DNA of 64,000 nucleotides from Ciona savignyi (lineage: Eukaryota > Chordata > Ascidiacea > Phlebobranchia > Cionidae): positions 118,465-182,464 of the forward strand of contig CH002871.1 of the NCBI GenBank assembly GCA_000149265.1. The letters run 5' to 3'. Positions 13,001 to 26,600 of this stretch are shown here, in pieces. A model generated the notes under the pieces. It ran no database searches, was not told the DNA's origin, and saw nothing but the letters and a program-made list of their open reading frames with translations. How positions within the stretch are numbered: position 1 is the first letter of the stretch; every line of letters starts with the position of its first letter. Both the position numbers and the translations under genes were made by a program.

Positions 13001-16000
13001 GTTGAAGCGTGATAACTCAACATAGCAAACCTCGGGGTTTTCACGACGGTACTTTTATTTAAATGTGTGTACCTATGACATAATATTTCCGAATTGTCAA
13101 GGGATGATTTACTAGTTTGTTTTTGCATAAATCGACAGTTTGACGTATATGGTTCCATTTATATAGTCCAACACGCAGCGTTCATATTTACGAAAAACCG
13201 GAAAGATTTAGGTCTGATGGCCTGTTTCTGGTCGCTGTAATAACACAGCCGCAGACTGTGTATGTGTTCCCACACTGCCACATAACCATGCAGTATGTTT
13301 GGGCAGGCCGTTGTGAGGTCGCTGATTTCGATCTTTAAGGCGAGCATAGAAACTGGCTTGCTACCAGACCACTTGAAATGTCGCCAGCCTGCCTTTCACT
13401 GTACAACATCCGCCCTTAAAGGCCACTTCGCAGACCCTGACCATGCGATGTACAATTAGCCTCGTAGGATTTGTTTTATTGTCGCATGCAGTGCATTATA
13501 CAACACAATGAGTTAGGATTACCACCAAACAAACCAATCGACCTCCGGTACTTTTCGTTTGTGCAACAAACTGGCTTTCCTTACATCCGACTGGAGTCTA
13601 GCCAATCAGTTAAACAAGGGTCCACGCACAAGCGTGTGCTTTTGTTCCTCCAATCCTATAGCATCGTCCACAACCGTGTGTGGTAACCTAGCCTGGTAGT
13701 TAAAACTGTGTTAGGATCATGTGCTTAAGCATTCAAAGCATCCATTAATTATACTTTTAATATTTGTAATTAATGAAATATACTGAAAATTCTTTTTGGC
13801 TTTGGGTTTCTTAAAGATGTTGAAGACATACAGAATATATATCACAGTGCCAAATTAAAATTTTGGTTATTTATATTTGTATAAACAAGCATTATAAGTA
13901 AAGAACACTGAAGGTTTAAATGAGATAAAAAAATAGCAAAAAATAAATTTGTGGCTCTTGCAATTGTAAGCAACTTCACGATCAGTGGTTTCTTCCGTAA
14001 GCTGACACCGGCGCCACTTTGCTGTACTATGACGTAACAAGGCGACGTACAATCTCACGTGACCGAGTTACTTCTGGGTTTAATGAGAATTTATTTATTT
14101 GTCAACAGGGTTCCGTGGGACCCAACGTTTCTCCGAGCTCCCCCGGCCCTGGACGACTGGCTTACAAACAGGATGCACCGTGGACTACATGGTTATACTA
14201 CGTAAGACAACCCCTAAGTTCCAACCGTCGTGTCTATTTTTACACGCTTAGTGCGTCATCATGTAGAGATAGAATTATTTTTATCTAACAAGAAATTGAT
14301 CCACCGTACATTTTACAAAAATAACTTGAAGAACTATTTGAAGCCACCCTTTATGTAGTAATTTTTTATCGATTAATAATAAAATTTACATATGTATATT
14401 AAGTAATAATAAAATGCAATGCCACAGAATTGTTTTATGTGATACTTTTGTGTTACCTAAAGCAGTGCTTCGCTGCATTTTTTTAACTCAAGCCACATTT
14501 AGAAACTTAGTCAATTTTGACGGCACATTGCATTCTGTAATAAGTGCCTGATAACTGTAATATTCAAATTTTTAAAAAAACTTTTTTTTTGGTAAAATAT
14601 TATTTTCCCGCGGCACACCTAGCATTGTCTTGTGGAACAGAAGTGTGCCGCGGCAAACCGGTTGATAATGAACCACCCGCTAACAACATAGTTCTAGCGT
14701 AATTATTTGTATCGAGTAGTACCCCATATAAACGCAACGTTTATTAGATCTACAGACCAAATGCGTCACTTTAACACCCTTCCGATGCTGTAGCCATAAC
14801 TCGAAAGGTTACTCTCGTTCACTCAAAGTGATCTCATCTCATTGCGATGTTGACTCAGAAGCACTGTCACGCAAACCAGTCCCAATGTTTACAAATAGCT
14901 AATTCCAAATGGACTTGCGCATTTTGCCTATTGTTATACAACTCTAAGCGCTTAATAGATATAATAAATACATTTGCGGATATTTTTCGTTTTAACATTT
15001 GCAAACTTGCTTTAACACTTGCTTCGGGAAGGGGAATGGCAACGACATTATTAGGTTAGGTGCTGTACGTTGAACTTTCTGTTTGCAAAATGTGCAAAGT
15101 AATTTATAGAATTATTACACTTTAGTTAATTTTATTATGTGTTTATATTGCATAATTTGTATTTTTTATAATCAAAATTTTTGTTGTTGATGTAGTTAAA
15201 TGTTAAGGTCTAACGTCAAAGCCACCTTATTTTTATACTTTTCTTTCCGCCCGAGCGAATAGATCCGCTCTCTAGACAAGCTTTCACTCCGAACAAGCTG
15301 TATTGCCCGCAACGACAGGTGTAAATCCAGATGTCTTTTATCAAGCGGCCGCCAATCTTCTTGCTTGAGCTTGAAAAGTAAACGTCACCCAGTAGGAGAA
15401 TTTAGGGTTGGAAACCATGCAATTTAGCTCTGGCCTTTTGTTCGCATTGCGACTTGCAAAATATGGGTTTTATCATTCGCTTAAGCGTATAAAAAGTCGC
15501 ATACAATTTTCCTATTCTGCATCTTTACTTTATTTTGTCTTTTACAATCTTGGTGTGCTATAAATTTACATTGTATGTTGCACATAAATGCTTTTTTAAT
15601 TAAACGATTCCCATTAAGTACGGCATCATCAAAGGACCGAGAAAATGGACGTTATATGACGCGGCCCGTTTTCGCCTGGCAAACCCCAGAAACCTTTGAA
15701 ATATTTACAGCGGTCAGAACAAATATTTGTGATTATTTCATGCAGGCGTGAGAAAAGTCCAGCACTACCTGGCCAAATTTCAGGCCAATACGTGGTGAAT
15801 ACAAACCGCTGGTCAACAGGCCAGGCCTGATTATTGCAGGTCAGGGCGGTTGGGGTGAAATGAACGTGGGAACCGGACACCGGCTCGCAGGAGTCCGGTA
15901 GTTAAACCGAAGTGCAAATCTAGCAAAGCTAAATGTGATCTTATTAAATATGCTATATGTCGTCATCTTGATAAATATTATTAAAAGACTCGTTTTATGT

Positions 16001-16802
16001 TTAAATGCTGATTCACATATTTTATTGGAGGAATTTTAAATAGATTCAGTTTAATTTGAATCTGCAAAAACCGTTTTATAGAAAGTAAGTTAATAAAATT
16101 TATCCAGACAGATACTTTATGCTTTAAAAGCTTTCAGCGGCATTATATATTTGTGTGGTCGACTTATTTGCGAGTGGCAGCAATGTCTAATTTACTTTCT
16201 CCGCGAAAGTGTCGCCAATGGGGCAGTAAATATATTTTACGATTGAAAAGTAGTCACGCACAAGAGAGTTGGTAGGTTGTCGGTGAGAAATCAGTCCGAC
16301 GCTCCCCACAACACCTCGTAACTCCATTTTGTCAATAATCGAATCGTTTGAAGTCGTCCCCGAAAACATCCGATACAGGTTGATCCAAATATCCAGGGTT
16401 AAAAAATTTACGCCGCTGATATGGAAGTAATTTTGCGTGGTGCTTTAAGATACAACGAAGTCCAGACGTCCGGCAAAACGAACCATTTTTTCGCACGGCT
16501 CTCCATTCATAAAATCGTCTCTTCCCACCGGTTTCGGCGTCACAACGGTCCAGTCCAATCTACTTCACTAGACATGTATGCAGTCAATAACTACACAATA
16601 AGCAAGCTAGCCATGTGGTCTTCACAGCACTATGTTTGCCATACATGTTGGGTGCCTGATAATGGATTCCTTCCGACAGTTTTCGCTTCAGTGAACGGAA
16701 TCAAATCTCACATAGTAGACAAGGGGCGTGCAGGGCCAGTGGTTTTACCCATTGCTTAATCAGACGCAAAATCACTACGACTTCGGGTTTTATTTCAATT
16801 AA

Positions 16803-16830
16803 ACACCCACTGCAATTCGAAGGTGGGTGT
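16803..16830. repeat. Perfect 8-bp inverted repeat (stem-loop)
   Basis: ACACCCAC at 16803-16810 pairs with GTGGGTGT at 16823-16830 across a 12-nt loop. There is no flanking gene to assign it to. Confidence 0.6.
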
Positions 16831-17511
16831 CATGGGAAAGCCATTGATTTGTATGTTTAAAAACATTGCAACAATAGCATTAACAAATGAGCTCATATTT
16901 AACGCTTTAGAAATCGTTTTATATCAACAGGATGATCTAATGGGAAAAATAAAATCGTGATTTTAAAACCAACCATTATTCAACCATTATTCATTGCAAA
17001 CTCCTCTATATCTCTCGTAGATTTATGTACATTTAAAAAAAACAGAAATATGAAACCTACTATGTCAAAGCGCATGAATAGTTCAATCAATCAGACACAA
17101 ACTCCTGAATATATATCATCATAGAAGTTTAACTTTAAACCCCAAGTCATAGTTGTACAATGGAACTCTTCTCTGTAAAATTTACGTAGGCTTGCAAGTT
17201 ATTTGCCTTTCGCCAATCCATCGCTTTGCGGAGACTACGGAAGAATTCCTAGGTTCTGGAATCGACTTTGCGCCATTACGGAAACCGGCCGCAATCCCAG
17301 CTCTACTTTGCAGTAGAGCGGAGCGACCCAGCACGCACCCTTGTTCGCTTCTCCTATGTTTGATGCTTATCTAGGATTAGGATATACCGCTTGCATATTC
17401 GTCAATTTACAATATTTTATTATGAAAATAAAATTAACATTTTTCATCTTTTGTACCGCATTTGACAAAGTACAACAAATTACAAAATGGTTGATGCATG
17501 GATCATATGAA

Positions 17512-17550
17512 AATATGAAAGAAAATTATATGAGAATATGAAAGAAAATT
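17512..17550. repeat. Short tandem duplication, 23-bp spacing
   Basis: AATATGAAAGAAAATT occurs at 17512-17527 and 17535-17550. Confidence 0.8.
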
Positions 17551-20450
17551 GATGTTTACTTTGTATTGCAGCTTTGTTAAAAATGGTATGGTTCGAAATA
17601 AAGTTTAAAATTTAGTTGGCGCCCGTCAAATATATATATAGCTGGATAAAATTGGCAAAAAAATAATATACTAATTTTAGTAACCCACACAATACGTCAG
17701 AAAGAGAATGGCAACAACCTTTGAAACAAATAAGCATAGGCGCTTCCTTTCATAAGTCCCATTACCCATATTAGGAGTTGCCGGTACCTTACCCCCGAAA
17801 CCTAAAGTTCCCCTTTCCGTTTGCTGTTGGCATCGATGCAAGGCCTAATCGCATTTTGAATCTGCTTAAAATAGAATCGCTACCGCTGGTATATCGAGAT
17901 AGAGCGATTCGGCAATTACCAAAAAGCGCTGGCGGTTCGGCAATATTACATCACAAACATCATGTAACTTGTTCCGTTTCTTCCCCAGCACCAAAATATG
18001 ACGACCCACGTATATCTAGGTTAATTTCGCATAATTGCAAGGAGAAACGCGTGATTTGGGAAATGTAGTTAACATTTACCTTTCTTCACGCGAATCTCTG
18101 TATTTTTGTGATTTGAAGCCAGGTCGGTATTATTATTAATCTATATTTTATTGCATGTAGAGTTATACAATCTTCTCAATGTTAAATGGTGTCAAACACA
18201 AAAAAACGAATTGAGTTGAATTTATTCGTATTTTCGTTTTTATACTTTCATTACGAAATTTAATGAATTAAAAATACGGTCGAAAAGAGTAATACAAATT
18301 TCTCAATGGCTTTCAACTTTCAAAATAATTTTTATTCCACATTACTGTCCAAACTTGTACCGACTTTTTGTCGCGACATTCAATTTCAAAAGCAAGAATA
18401 TCCATTTGGTGGCTGAGTCAGAGCTATTTTTGTCATGAAATGACGTGGCCACCCCTATTCTACGTCCATGGAGCGTGCTAGTTAGCGGCAGGATTATTTC
18501 AGCAAACGCAAACAATTGTGGCCACTATGACCCAACAAAGACATCGAGTGACCTTGTACCGCACACAGCACCTGACTCCAGGTAAATGTAGGATGTTCTG
18601 CAGACAAAAATGTCATGTTTCCACGACGTTGAAATCCACGACTTTAGATACGCTAGATTTACTGCACGCAATTTGTTCTAATCCACCCTTAGTAGATACC
18701 ATACAACTACCCAACGTATAATTTATCTCAACACCAGTATGAATTACCGGCATTTAATATAGTGGATTGAAAGCATTTGTATAAGCGACAGAACCATTTT
18801 AAATCAGTGGTTGGGTATGTGAATGTGATAATGATTGCAGTTGGAGTGAAATGAAACACAATCTAAATTCAAGAGTTAAAAAGTTGACCACGTGGTGCAT
18901 CGTTTAGTCGCGACTTCTTCTATACGTAATTACACTAACTACTCACAATATAGTCACCACTAGCGCTTGGCATGTGACAAAACACACCGGAATTTAATTG
19001 CCGCCACAAAGGCCGAATTCGGGTTCGGTCCAGTGAGATTTACACGTCGAAAACATCCTGTATGCTTCCACATCGCGTATCAAAACTAAAAAGTTATAGC
19101 CGTCAGTACCTTACGTTTTCCTAGCGTCCTGTTTAACCTATAACACCGGTGTTTTTATCCACACTACGTTTCAGAATTCCAATTCAGTATAACGCACGTA
19201 ACTAAGTTTAGTGACAGTGAGAATTAAATCGATTTCATTTCCATCTAAAAACGTGGCCCGACTTTCCGTTTAAAGAAAATCGTTTATGTTTTATTTTACT
19301 AAGCGTTCGAAAGTAAATATAACTCCAGTTGGGTATTAAGAGTGGTCTGGTTTCACGTCAGTCTGAGTTAAGTTGTATTGCCAATAAACAGGCTGTGTTT
19401 ATATTTTCACCATACGACCCATTTAAGCGCCGGTTTTCAATATTTATTTTTAAATGTCACTTTTGTAGAAAAAAAGTATATGAATATTTATTGTTTAATA
19501 GAAGGTACGGCGAAATAAGCTGGTTTGCAAAACTGCGACCCTTTGATGATATTTGTGCTGTAAATAGGACGGTTACCGTTTAAGGGTTCGGGTCAAAAGG
19601 CAAGTGACACTATACGCATATTGCTCTGAAGCCATGCCCGATTTTTTGGAAAAGAACTGATACCGATACTTGGGGTGGGGTAAACCCTTTGCCGCCGTTT
19701 CGTGTAAGTGACGATTGACTGTTATTTAACTATATATTGAAAACTTAAATCAAACGCCATTATTTTACAATAAAAACAAATTACGTAGTGAGTTCGTATG
19801 TGGTATTTTTTCGCCAATACATTACATGTGTAATCTATTATTTCAACGCTGTATTTTGTCTTCGTCTTTTAAGTGTATTTAGTTAAGCTCGTTAACCAAA
19901 CATCGTCTTGGGCTAGGATTATGGAATTATCCCTTCCACAGCTTCCCTGACAGTTTTCCTAGGATGGTGACGGATTATTAAATTCGAAGTGTTGTGTCGG
20001 CTTACAGAAACTGCAAAGACAATTTAGTTTTTTTAATGTTTAATATTGGTATAAAACACGGGTCAATGCAATGACGCAGGCAGATTTGGAAGCGCCATCA
20101 AACGATTGTAACGCCAAGGTTAAAAGCTCGTCATTAAACTTGTCAAAACTTGGCAAACTTTATTTTTACCGCAAAGTGATGCATGTGAAGTAATAGAATC
20201 TGTAGCTCATGAGTGGAAGCCGCAAGTCTTCGAAATTGATCAATCGTCATTCGAAGTAAGATTATCGCTTCAGTTTCTAAGCGCTCGTTTTAAAAGGATT
20301 ATTCCGAAATCCGCGGGACAGATATCAGCTCCCGAGCCAGGTTCGATTTTTTCTCGGGCCCCAAGCATCTCTCTCTCTCTTTTTCGATATTTTTTCGCTA
20401 CCACGCCACTACCCGATTTTTCAGCATGCGACCCATGAAACCAGCGCTGA

Positions 20451-20457
20451 TATAAAT
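20451..20457 (+). promoter_or_regulatory. TATA box of the Erg/Fli gene
   Basis: TATAAAT lies about 230 bases before the start codon at 20683. A pyrimidine tract (CTCTCTCTCTCTTTTT region, about 20369-20384) is upstream. A start site about 25-30 bases downstream would give a 5' UTR of roughly 200 nt that runs directly into coding exon 1. Position and match are seen; promoter function is inferred. Confidence 0.55.
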
Positions 20458-20682
20458 AGCTCAGCCGATTTCCATAACTCACTTATTCAATCTCCGCCCT
20501 TTGCTAAGAGAGCAAACCATCAGCAATAGAAAGTATAGCCAGCTTATAAAAGTCTTTGACATAATCAGTAAAGAGTTTGCATTTATTAACCAAGATCAAA
20601 AACAAGATCGAAATAAACATCAAAGCCGGAGAGCCAAGAACTGCCAGCCGGCACTAAGAACTCCGGAGCCCGCCGATTCGCC

Positions 20683-23600
20683 ATGACGCAAACTGTACCT
20701 GATACCTCAGCTTACGTTAAGGTAACTTTTATAGCCGTAAACATAGACTATGATTTTAATCACTAAGTTGTGAATTTTATGCCTTTCTGGACCCAAAATA
20801 AATATAGCCCACATTTAAAAGGCAACATTGGTTTTCTAATGCGGTGTTTTACTTGATGTCGAGCAGCCTAAATTTAGCTGCCAATGTTGTGGCTTCAAAA
20901 GACCGACGGTTAGTCATTGCAAGTGACAGACAGCCAGGTAAAAATAACAATCAATCTCTGGCAGGGTTGCCCATCCCAAAACAAACCGGTCTTGCTACCG
21001 TTTGTGGTGGACTTGGCGTTCGACTCCGGTGTTTTGGTCAGATGCGACGGTTCGTTGAATATAATCCTTGATCTTGTGCGGTTGGATTAATTTAGAATAG
21101 GGTGGGTTTGGAAAGAGGGTTGGACTTTGCGACGCTGATTGACAGAGCATGGACGATCGCAATTCTGTCATTTAATTTCAGATATTGGCCTGAACTACAT
21201 CTAAAGCCACTGAGTTTTCTATTGTTACGGGTGCTTTGCAGTATATTATTAGCTATCCCGCTTCAAGTGCCTTGTGCCTGTTTTACATGTCAGTATTTAA
21301 AAATTGACGGGGTAGAAGGTTAAAACAACAGAATGGTCAAAATTACTAAGATCGTCTTTTTTTGGAACCGTATATCATTCGGAGGTGCTTTATCAAAGCC
21401 ATTTTGCTCTGCCTTCTATTTGCCCCCTAACCTCGTGTATGGATAAGGAGTTAACATTTTAGTTTGATCGTACCGTTTTCCGCGAGCCCAGAAGCACATC
21501 ACAGTCTTTTCGACATGCTAGAAATGTCTCTAATTTTATCGTTTGCTATCCAATGGCCACGAAACTTTGTCAGCAACTTGTTTAATGTGCAATCGACACC
21601 TAAGGAGTGCAGAACTCATCGACTCGTTTCTTCACAATTCGCGTGTCAATTTAACTGCTTATAAGGATCCTAACTAGCCGTGACCAATTATATTCTGTCA
21701 TTTTGGAAACGTACGGCGTCTTATGGCAAAAGCAAAGAAAATACCACTTTACCTGAACGTGTAATTTAACAGCTTTCTTTTATCGCACGGCTGTACTCTT
21801 TAAATTTGTCAATTAATATGTCGTTATATCAGAAACACATTTCAAACGGAAATTTCCGAGGCCATCAGTTAAGCAATCGTTTCGGTAAATTATTTGTATT
21901 TGCACACGTTGTAGGCTCGGTCACTTATATGAAGTATCGCTTCCCACATTACGGCCAGTCCTGCTGGTGTGCTCCTGCCCTGTTAAAGTGGCCGGAACAG
22001 TGAACAAGCGCCTGCTGTCTGCCTATCAAACTGACTCGTTAGTTTTCCCTCTTTAAGCCTGGTGTCAAAATCTTGTCGCGAATGCGCAATTAGAACCCGC
22101 TCAAGTATACCAAAACAAACATTCCTCTCATCAATTAATGTCAAAGTAAATACAGATGCAGTCGGAAAGCAAACATCGCAAAATATTTTTAAAAATTGCG
22201 ATACGTAAATACGAGTTAAACATACGACACAGCCATTTTACTCGATCTGGGTATTTATGTTGTGATATTTTCTATCTTCTTGGAGAAAGTCCAACCGCAA
22301 ATTCAATCTTACCCTTGTTCCTGATACCTTCTAACCCGCGTATGCTTCCGATTTATGAAGACTAAACACAAATGTTCGCAAGCCCGGAAACCGACAACGT
22401 AAATCTTGCGCGACCACAGCCTGTATGGTCACACCTGTGGAATCGGCTATTGGCAACGGCTCTTTCGCCACGTTTCGTCCGCGATCGGAACCTCAATGCA
22501 CCGCCAAAATAAATACGATTTTCCGAACGATAACCACGTCGGAAATCGAAGATTTTAATTGAAAAACAACAACGAGGTACGCCATCTATGGTTACCAGCC
22601 ATGCACTTGACTTGTCTATAAACTTGATATCTTCTTACGTCAAATCACCGAAAAACAACACCAAGTAATTTGCAACCCTAACAACTGATAATCCATACGA
22701 TGTCAACTAAACAAACAAATTGCTTTGCATTTTCCCAGCAAGCTAGTAAGAAAATTTTACATTATACTTTAGATTTGGGGATTAAAGGCCGAAAAGCGAA
22801 CGCAAATTGTTCTAGTTTCCGGAGTCTCGGCGATCGCGCGCTGTTCGCGTGTCCTGAACAGTTTGTTTACGCTATCCCCTGTACCTTTCAGCTTGGTGAG
22901 TTCTCGTTGTGTGGCCTCGACACCGTGGTTCGGTTTCAGACTCTTTGTCTTCCACGGCTATTTACATTACCAATGATATGGCGTCGCATCTAAAAGCAAA
23001 TTCGCTAGATACTCTTACTTGCTTCTTTACGGGCAAGCTTTTGTTTGCTTATCTTTGGCGTCATCGTTGTTTTGGTGAACTACCAATAAGAAAGAGTAAA
23101 TGTAACCATGAAATGCAAGACCACCTGTGTTTGCGGTTTTTTAGATGTACCCAAACACGAAAGGCAACGGCGGACTTAACCATAAAATGAACCTGTCACG
23201 ATATGGAAAATCGTTTAACATAACCCCTCAGAAAGATTTTTCTCAGTGCGCTCTGAGTATATTCGTACATGAGAATCCAAATGTCAATTTGACAAAAGCA
23301 CTTCTGTTTACCGTTGGTTATACCTGAATGCACAAACACAGCTGAAAATGCATGCAGGTTAAGTTACAATGAGAAGTAGTTTACACTTTCCACCCAGGTG
23401 GGGATCGACTTCGTTAAAGCCGACTTTCTGCCTCTCGTTCCCCGTGGCCTTCGGTGACAATGTAAAGTTACAACTTCCGTCCAGTTTAGCTCAGCTGTCG
23501 AAGTTTGATTTGTTTTGCTTTACCTGTTTAAACAATTATTGTTGTAAGACAATGCTGTAAGCCAGTCATGCACGCTTCGACCTTAGTTTGTCACTACAAT

Positions 23601-26600
23601 TAATATATCCACGACGGGTCGTCCCTAACCTAGTTTAAGATGGCGCTGTCTTTCCGGGGTCATATGGGTTACGAGATAATGGCACATGATGGGCTAGCGG
23701 TTACTTTTGATGTGGTTCGGGGCCTTGCCCAACACCAACATCACGACCACGCACTGTTTCCACGGCGACGCTGCACGGGTCACGTGCGCCGCCGTCATCC
23801 AATCACAGTGAAGGTCGACAAAGATCACTTTCAAATGACGGTTGCTAGTTAGAAGCGCCAATCGTTTCTGCGTGATACCGATGCCAGCAAATTGACTTCG
23901 GTTATGCTTGCATTGGCAGCGATCGCACTTTCCCGTCGATGGATCTATAGACACCGCTCGATGCGTTCCAAAACATTGCCAAAGCTACCTTCACAGTTAA
24001 TGGGCACGTAGAACCATCCTGAATATGCATTGTGTCAAACACTTAATTCTTTTCAACCATGACCCATTTAACAGTAGCAAATTCTGAATTTTATAACACA
24101 GAACACAACGCGCAATGAATCTATCTCAAAACACTGAACACGGTTGTCTAATCAAACGATTTCAACAGCCTTGATGAAATGCAAGTACCAGCTAAACTTG
24201 TTTTTGCATCAATCACCAGAGACGTCCGCCAGGCGCCAAACTTATGATGAATGGTTTGCTTCGTGCAAATTTGATCTAGTCCCCCGATATTTCAACAGAA
24301 CCTCACGTTCTGCGGGGACGGCGACAAGCGACGGAATTAACTTTGCCGTCCGCGATAGGTCGCAAACTGCTTTTAACTTCCCCCTCAAACATTCCGTGAT
24401 ATTATGTTTAAAAGTCATTTAATGCAATAATTTCTTTTTAAGGAGGCATTATCACTCGTCTGCGAAGACAACTCTCTATTCGACGTTTCCCAAAATTCCC
24501 CGCCTCTCAAACCTATCAACGACATCCATTTGTTGAAAAATTCTCCGTCGCCAACAAGCATCATTCCTACGTCACCAGCAGAACTTCCATCGCTCTCATC
24601 TACGTCATCAGTGTCGTCAGCAGCTTCGTCACCCGCAGTCATGGGTAGCTCACCAGGATTCCCCATGAATCAAATGCAGGAAATGGAAAGATACAAGTAA
24701 GTTTTTACAAGTATGTAAAGTTACGTAAAACTCTAACACTTTTAAAATTGCAGCACAAATTTTAATCCAAGTTGGAGCCATCAAACAAACAGTCCTATGG
24801 TACAAAACTACGACTCTACAGGGTTTTCTACAGTAAGTTTCTAAAATCGGTTATGATGCTAACTTGCACTAAGACTCACCTCATCCATCTTCCCACTACT
24901 CCTCCTTTCGTTTGCTTTGTAGTGATATTATGCATAAGGGGAGTTATTTACTTTAAAATGCAGCAATATAAAATGACTTGTGGCATCCTATTTTTTACCG
25001 ATGTATTGTCTCCAGCCTCCGGTAAACTACCATTACGATACACCAATGTACGGAGTCAAGACTGAACTGTGCGATGTTGGATATGATCAGAACACGCAGT
25101 AAGCACTATTACGGCTCTAACTTACTTTTTCTACTTTAAATTTATTAATTAAAACAATATTTAGTCATCCAATGCCCCAACACGTCCAGCATCAGAAGTT
25201 GAATAGCGGGATCAATTATGCAACCAGAACTTCCGCAGCAACATCCAGCACTTCTGGAGATGACGTCAGGGAAGTGTCCACCAATACATTTCCTTCCACT
25301 GAAGTAGGAAAGAAGAACAAACGAGTCCTCGTCCCAGCAGGTTGGACCTTAATTGATTATTTCGTGTCTTCATTTTTACTGTAACATTTTTAGCTTTAGG
25401 GAGCAATTGGGATAAAAGCGTATTATCTTTACAGAATTGAATTGTAAATTTGTATAAAAAAAATTAATCCCTTATATTTCGAATCTATGCAACATCCAAA
25501 ATCGTTTTGGAAGTCCCTAAAAATTGTATAAAATAGTAAATAATTAAAAATCGTAAAAATAAAATTAGCTTGTAAAAGTTTGATCGCTAAACCGGGATAA
25601 ATGCAAAGCGTAATATAAAAATCCACATCTTTGCGTGCGAACTGCATTGTGATTAATTTCGAAGCACAACGGCTTACAAAATTGTTTATCGAAATAAGCC
25701 ACAAACTGAACAAAAATTGATTCACGCCTAATAAAACTTTGCGACGCCATTTTTATTGTCACTTGGGTGGTTTTAGCTGGCTGGGTTCCTTTTCAAATGA
25801 AAGACAACTGCTAATAAAGTGGCAACAGTAATAAATACTGTCGCAAATTGGGCAACTGTAGTTACCGATTCCTCGTAATATTTCAGCCAGTAGCTTAACC
25901 AGTCTACCCAACTTTAATCCTTTTGTAAATGCCCCATGCACGACAATAAGGTGTGTGTGATCCTTCGGACAGCCCGGGGATTTCGGGGCACGTATTGTCG
26001 AAAGACATTAAACCAGTTTTTCACACACCAACCGTCAAAGCATGACTTATGTTTATGATAAAACGTAAAAAGATGTAGTTGATTCTGTTGTCAGACTGTA
26101 TCTGCATAATCTATAGATAAACATTTTGTTTCAATATCCAAAATTAATTTTACTTTTACCGCAAAGTTGCTTAACTGCTATGCCTTGCAAGGATTATATT
26201 AAAATTTCGATGGCCTAAATGTCGTTTCACTTTCAGACCCGTTGATTTGGAATCCATGTCACGTTACATCATGGTTGGAATGGGTAGTGAGTGAATACGG
26301 ACTTCACCATATCGACCTGACCAAGTTCAACAGTGTATCTGGCACCGAACTGTGCCGAATGAATGTGGAAGAACTAACCAGATACACCACACGTTACAAC
26401 AGCGAGGTGTTGGTTCAGCACCTCAAGTTTTTAAAGCAAGGTGAAAAAATATAATTTATTTATTTTAAATGATTCTTCAATCTACTATGTCAATTCAATT
26501 GATTATTGTAAATAAGCCTAATACTACGTTCGGGTTTTTTTTGTCATGTAGTAGATTTTTAGCTGGTAAAATCGATTTAAATAAAACTACTTATTTTGTG

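Larger units (their letters stand above)
2315..20450. other. 18-kb intergenic region between two divergent ETS genes
   Basis: No coding region can be supported here. Open frames are short (60-110 codons), lie on both strands, and show no recognisable domain or consistent splice structure. The stretch holds two SINE-like remnants (about 5384-5420 and 6864-7003), a 39-bp-spaced direct repeat at 4237-4295, a perfect 8-bp stem at 16803-16830, and small GC-richer islands (about 8950-9250 and 10575-10690) against AT-rich surroundings. Because it separates the 5' ends of two developmental transcription factor genes, it is a reasonable place for cis-regulatory elements of both. That is inference from position, not from a recognised enhancer. 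Confidence 0.5.

Noticed and set aside
17778..18068. 96-codon open frame on the plus strand
   Set aside because: It has no domain, no splice context and no matching neighbour, and lies in the repeat-poor gap between the ETS genes. It is probably a chance frame.
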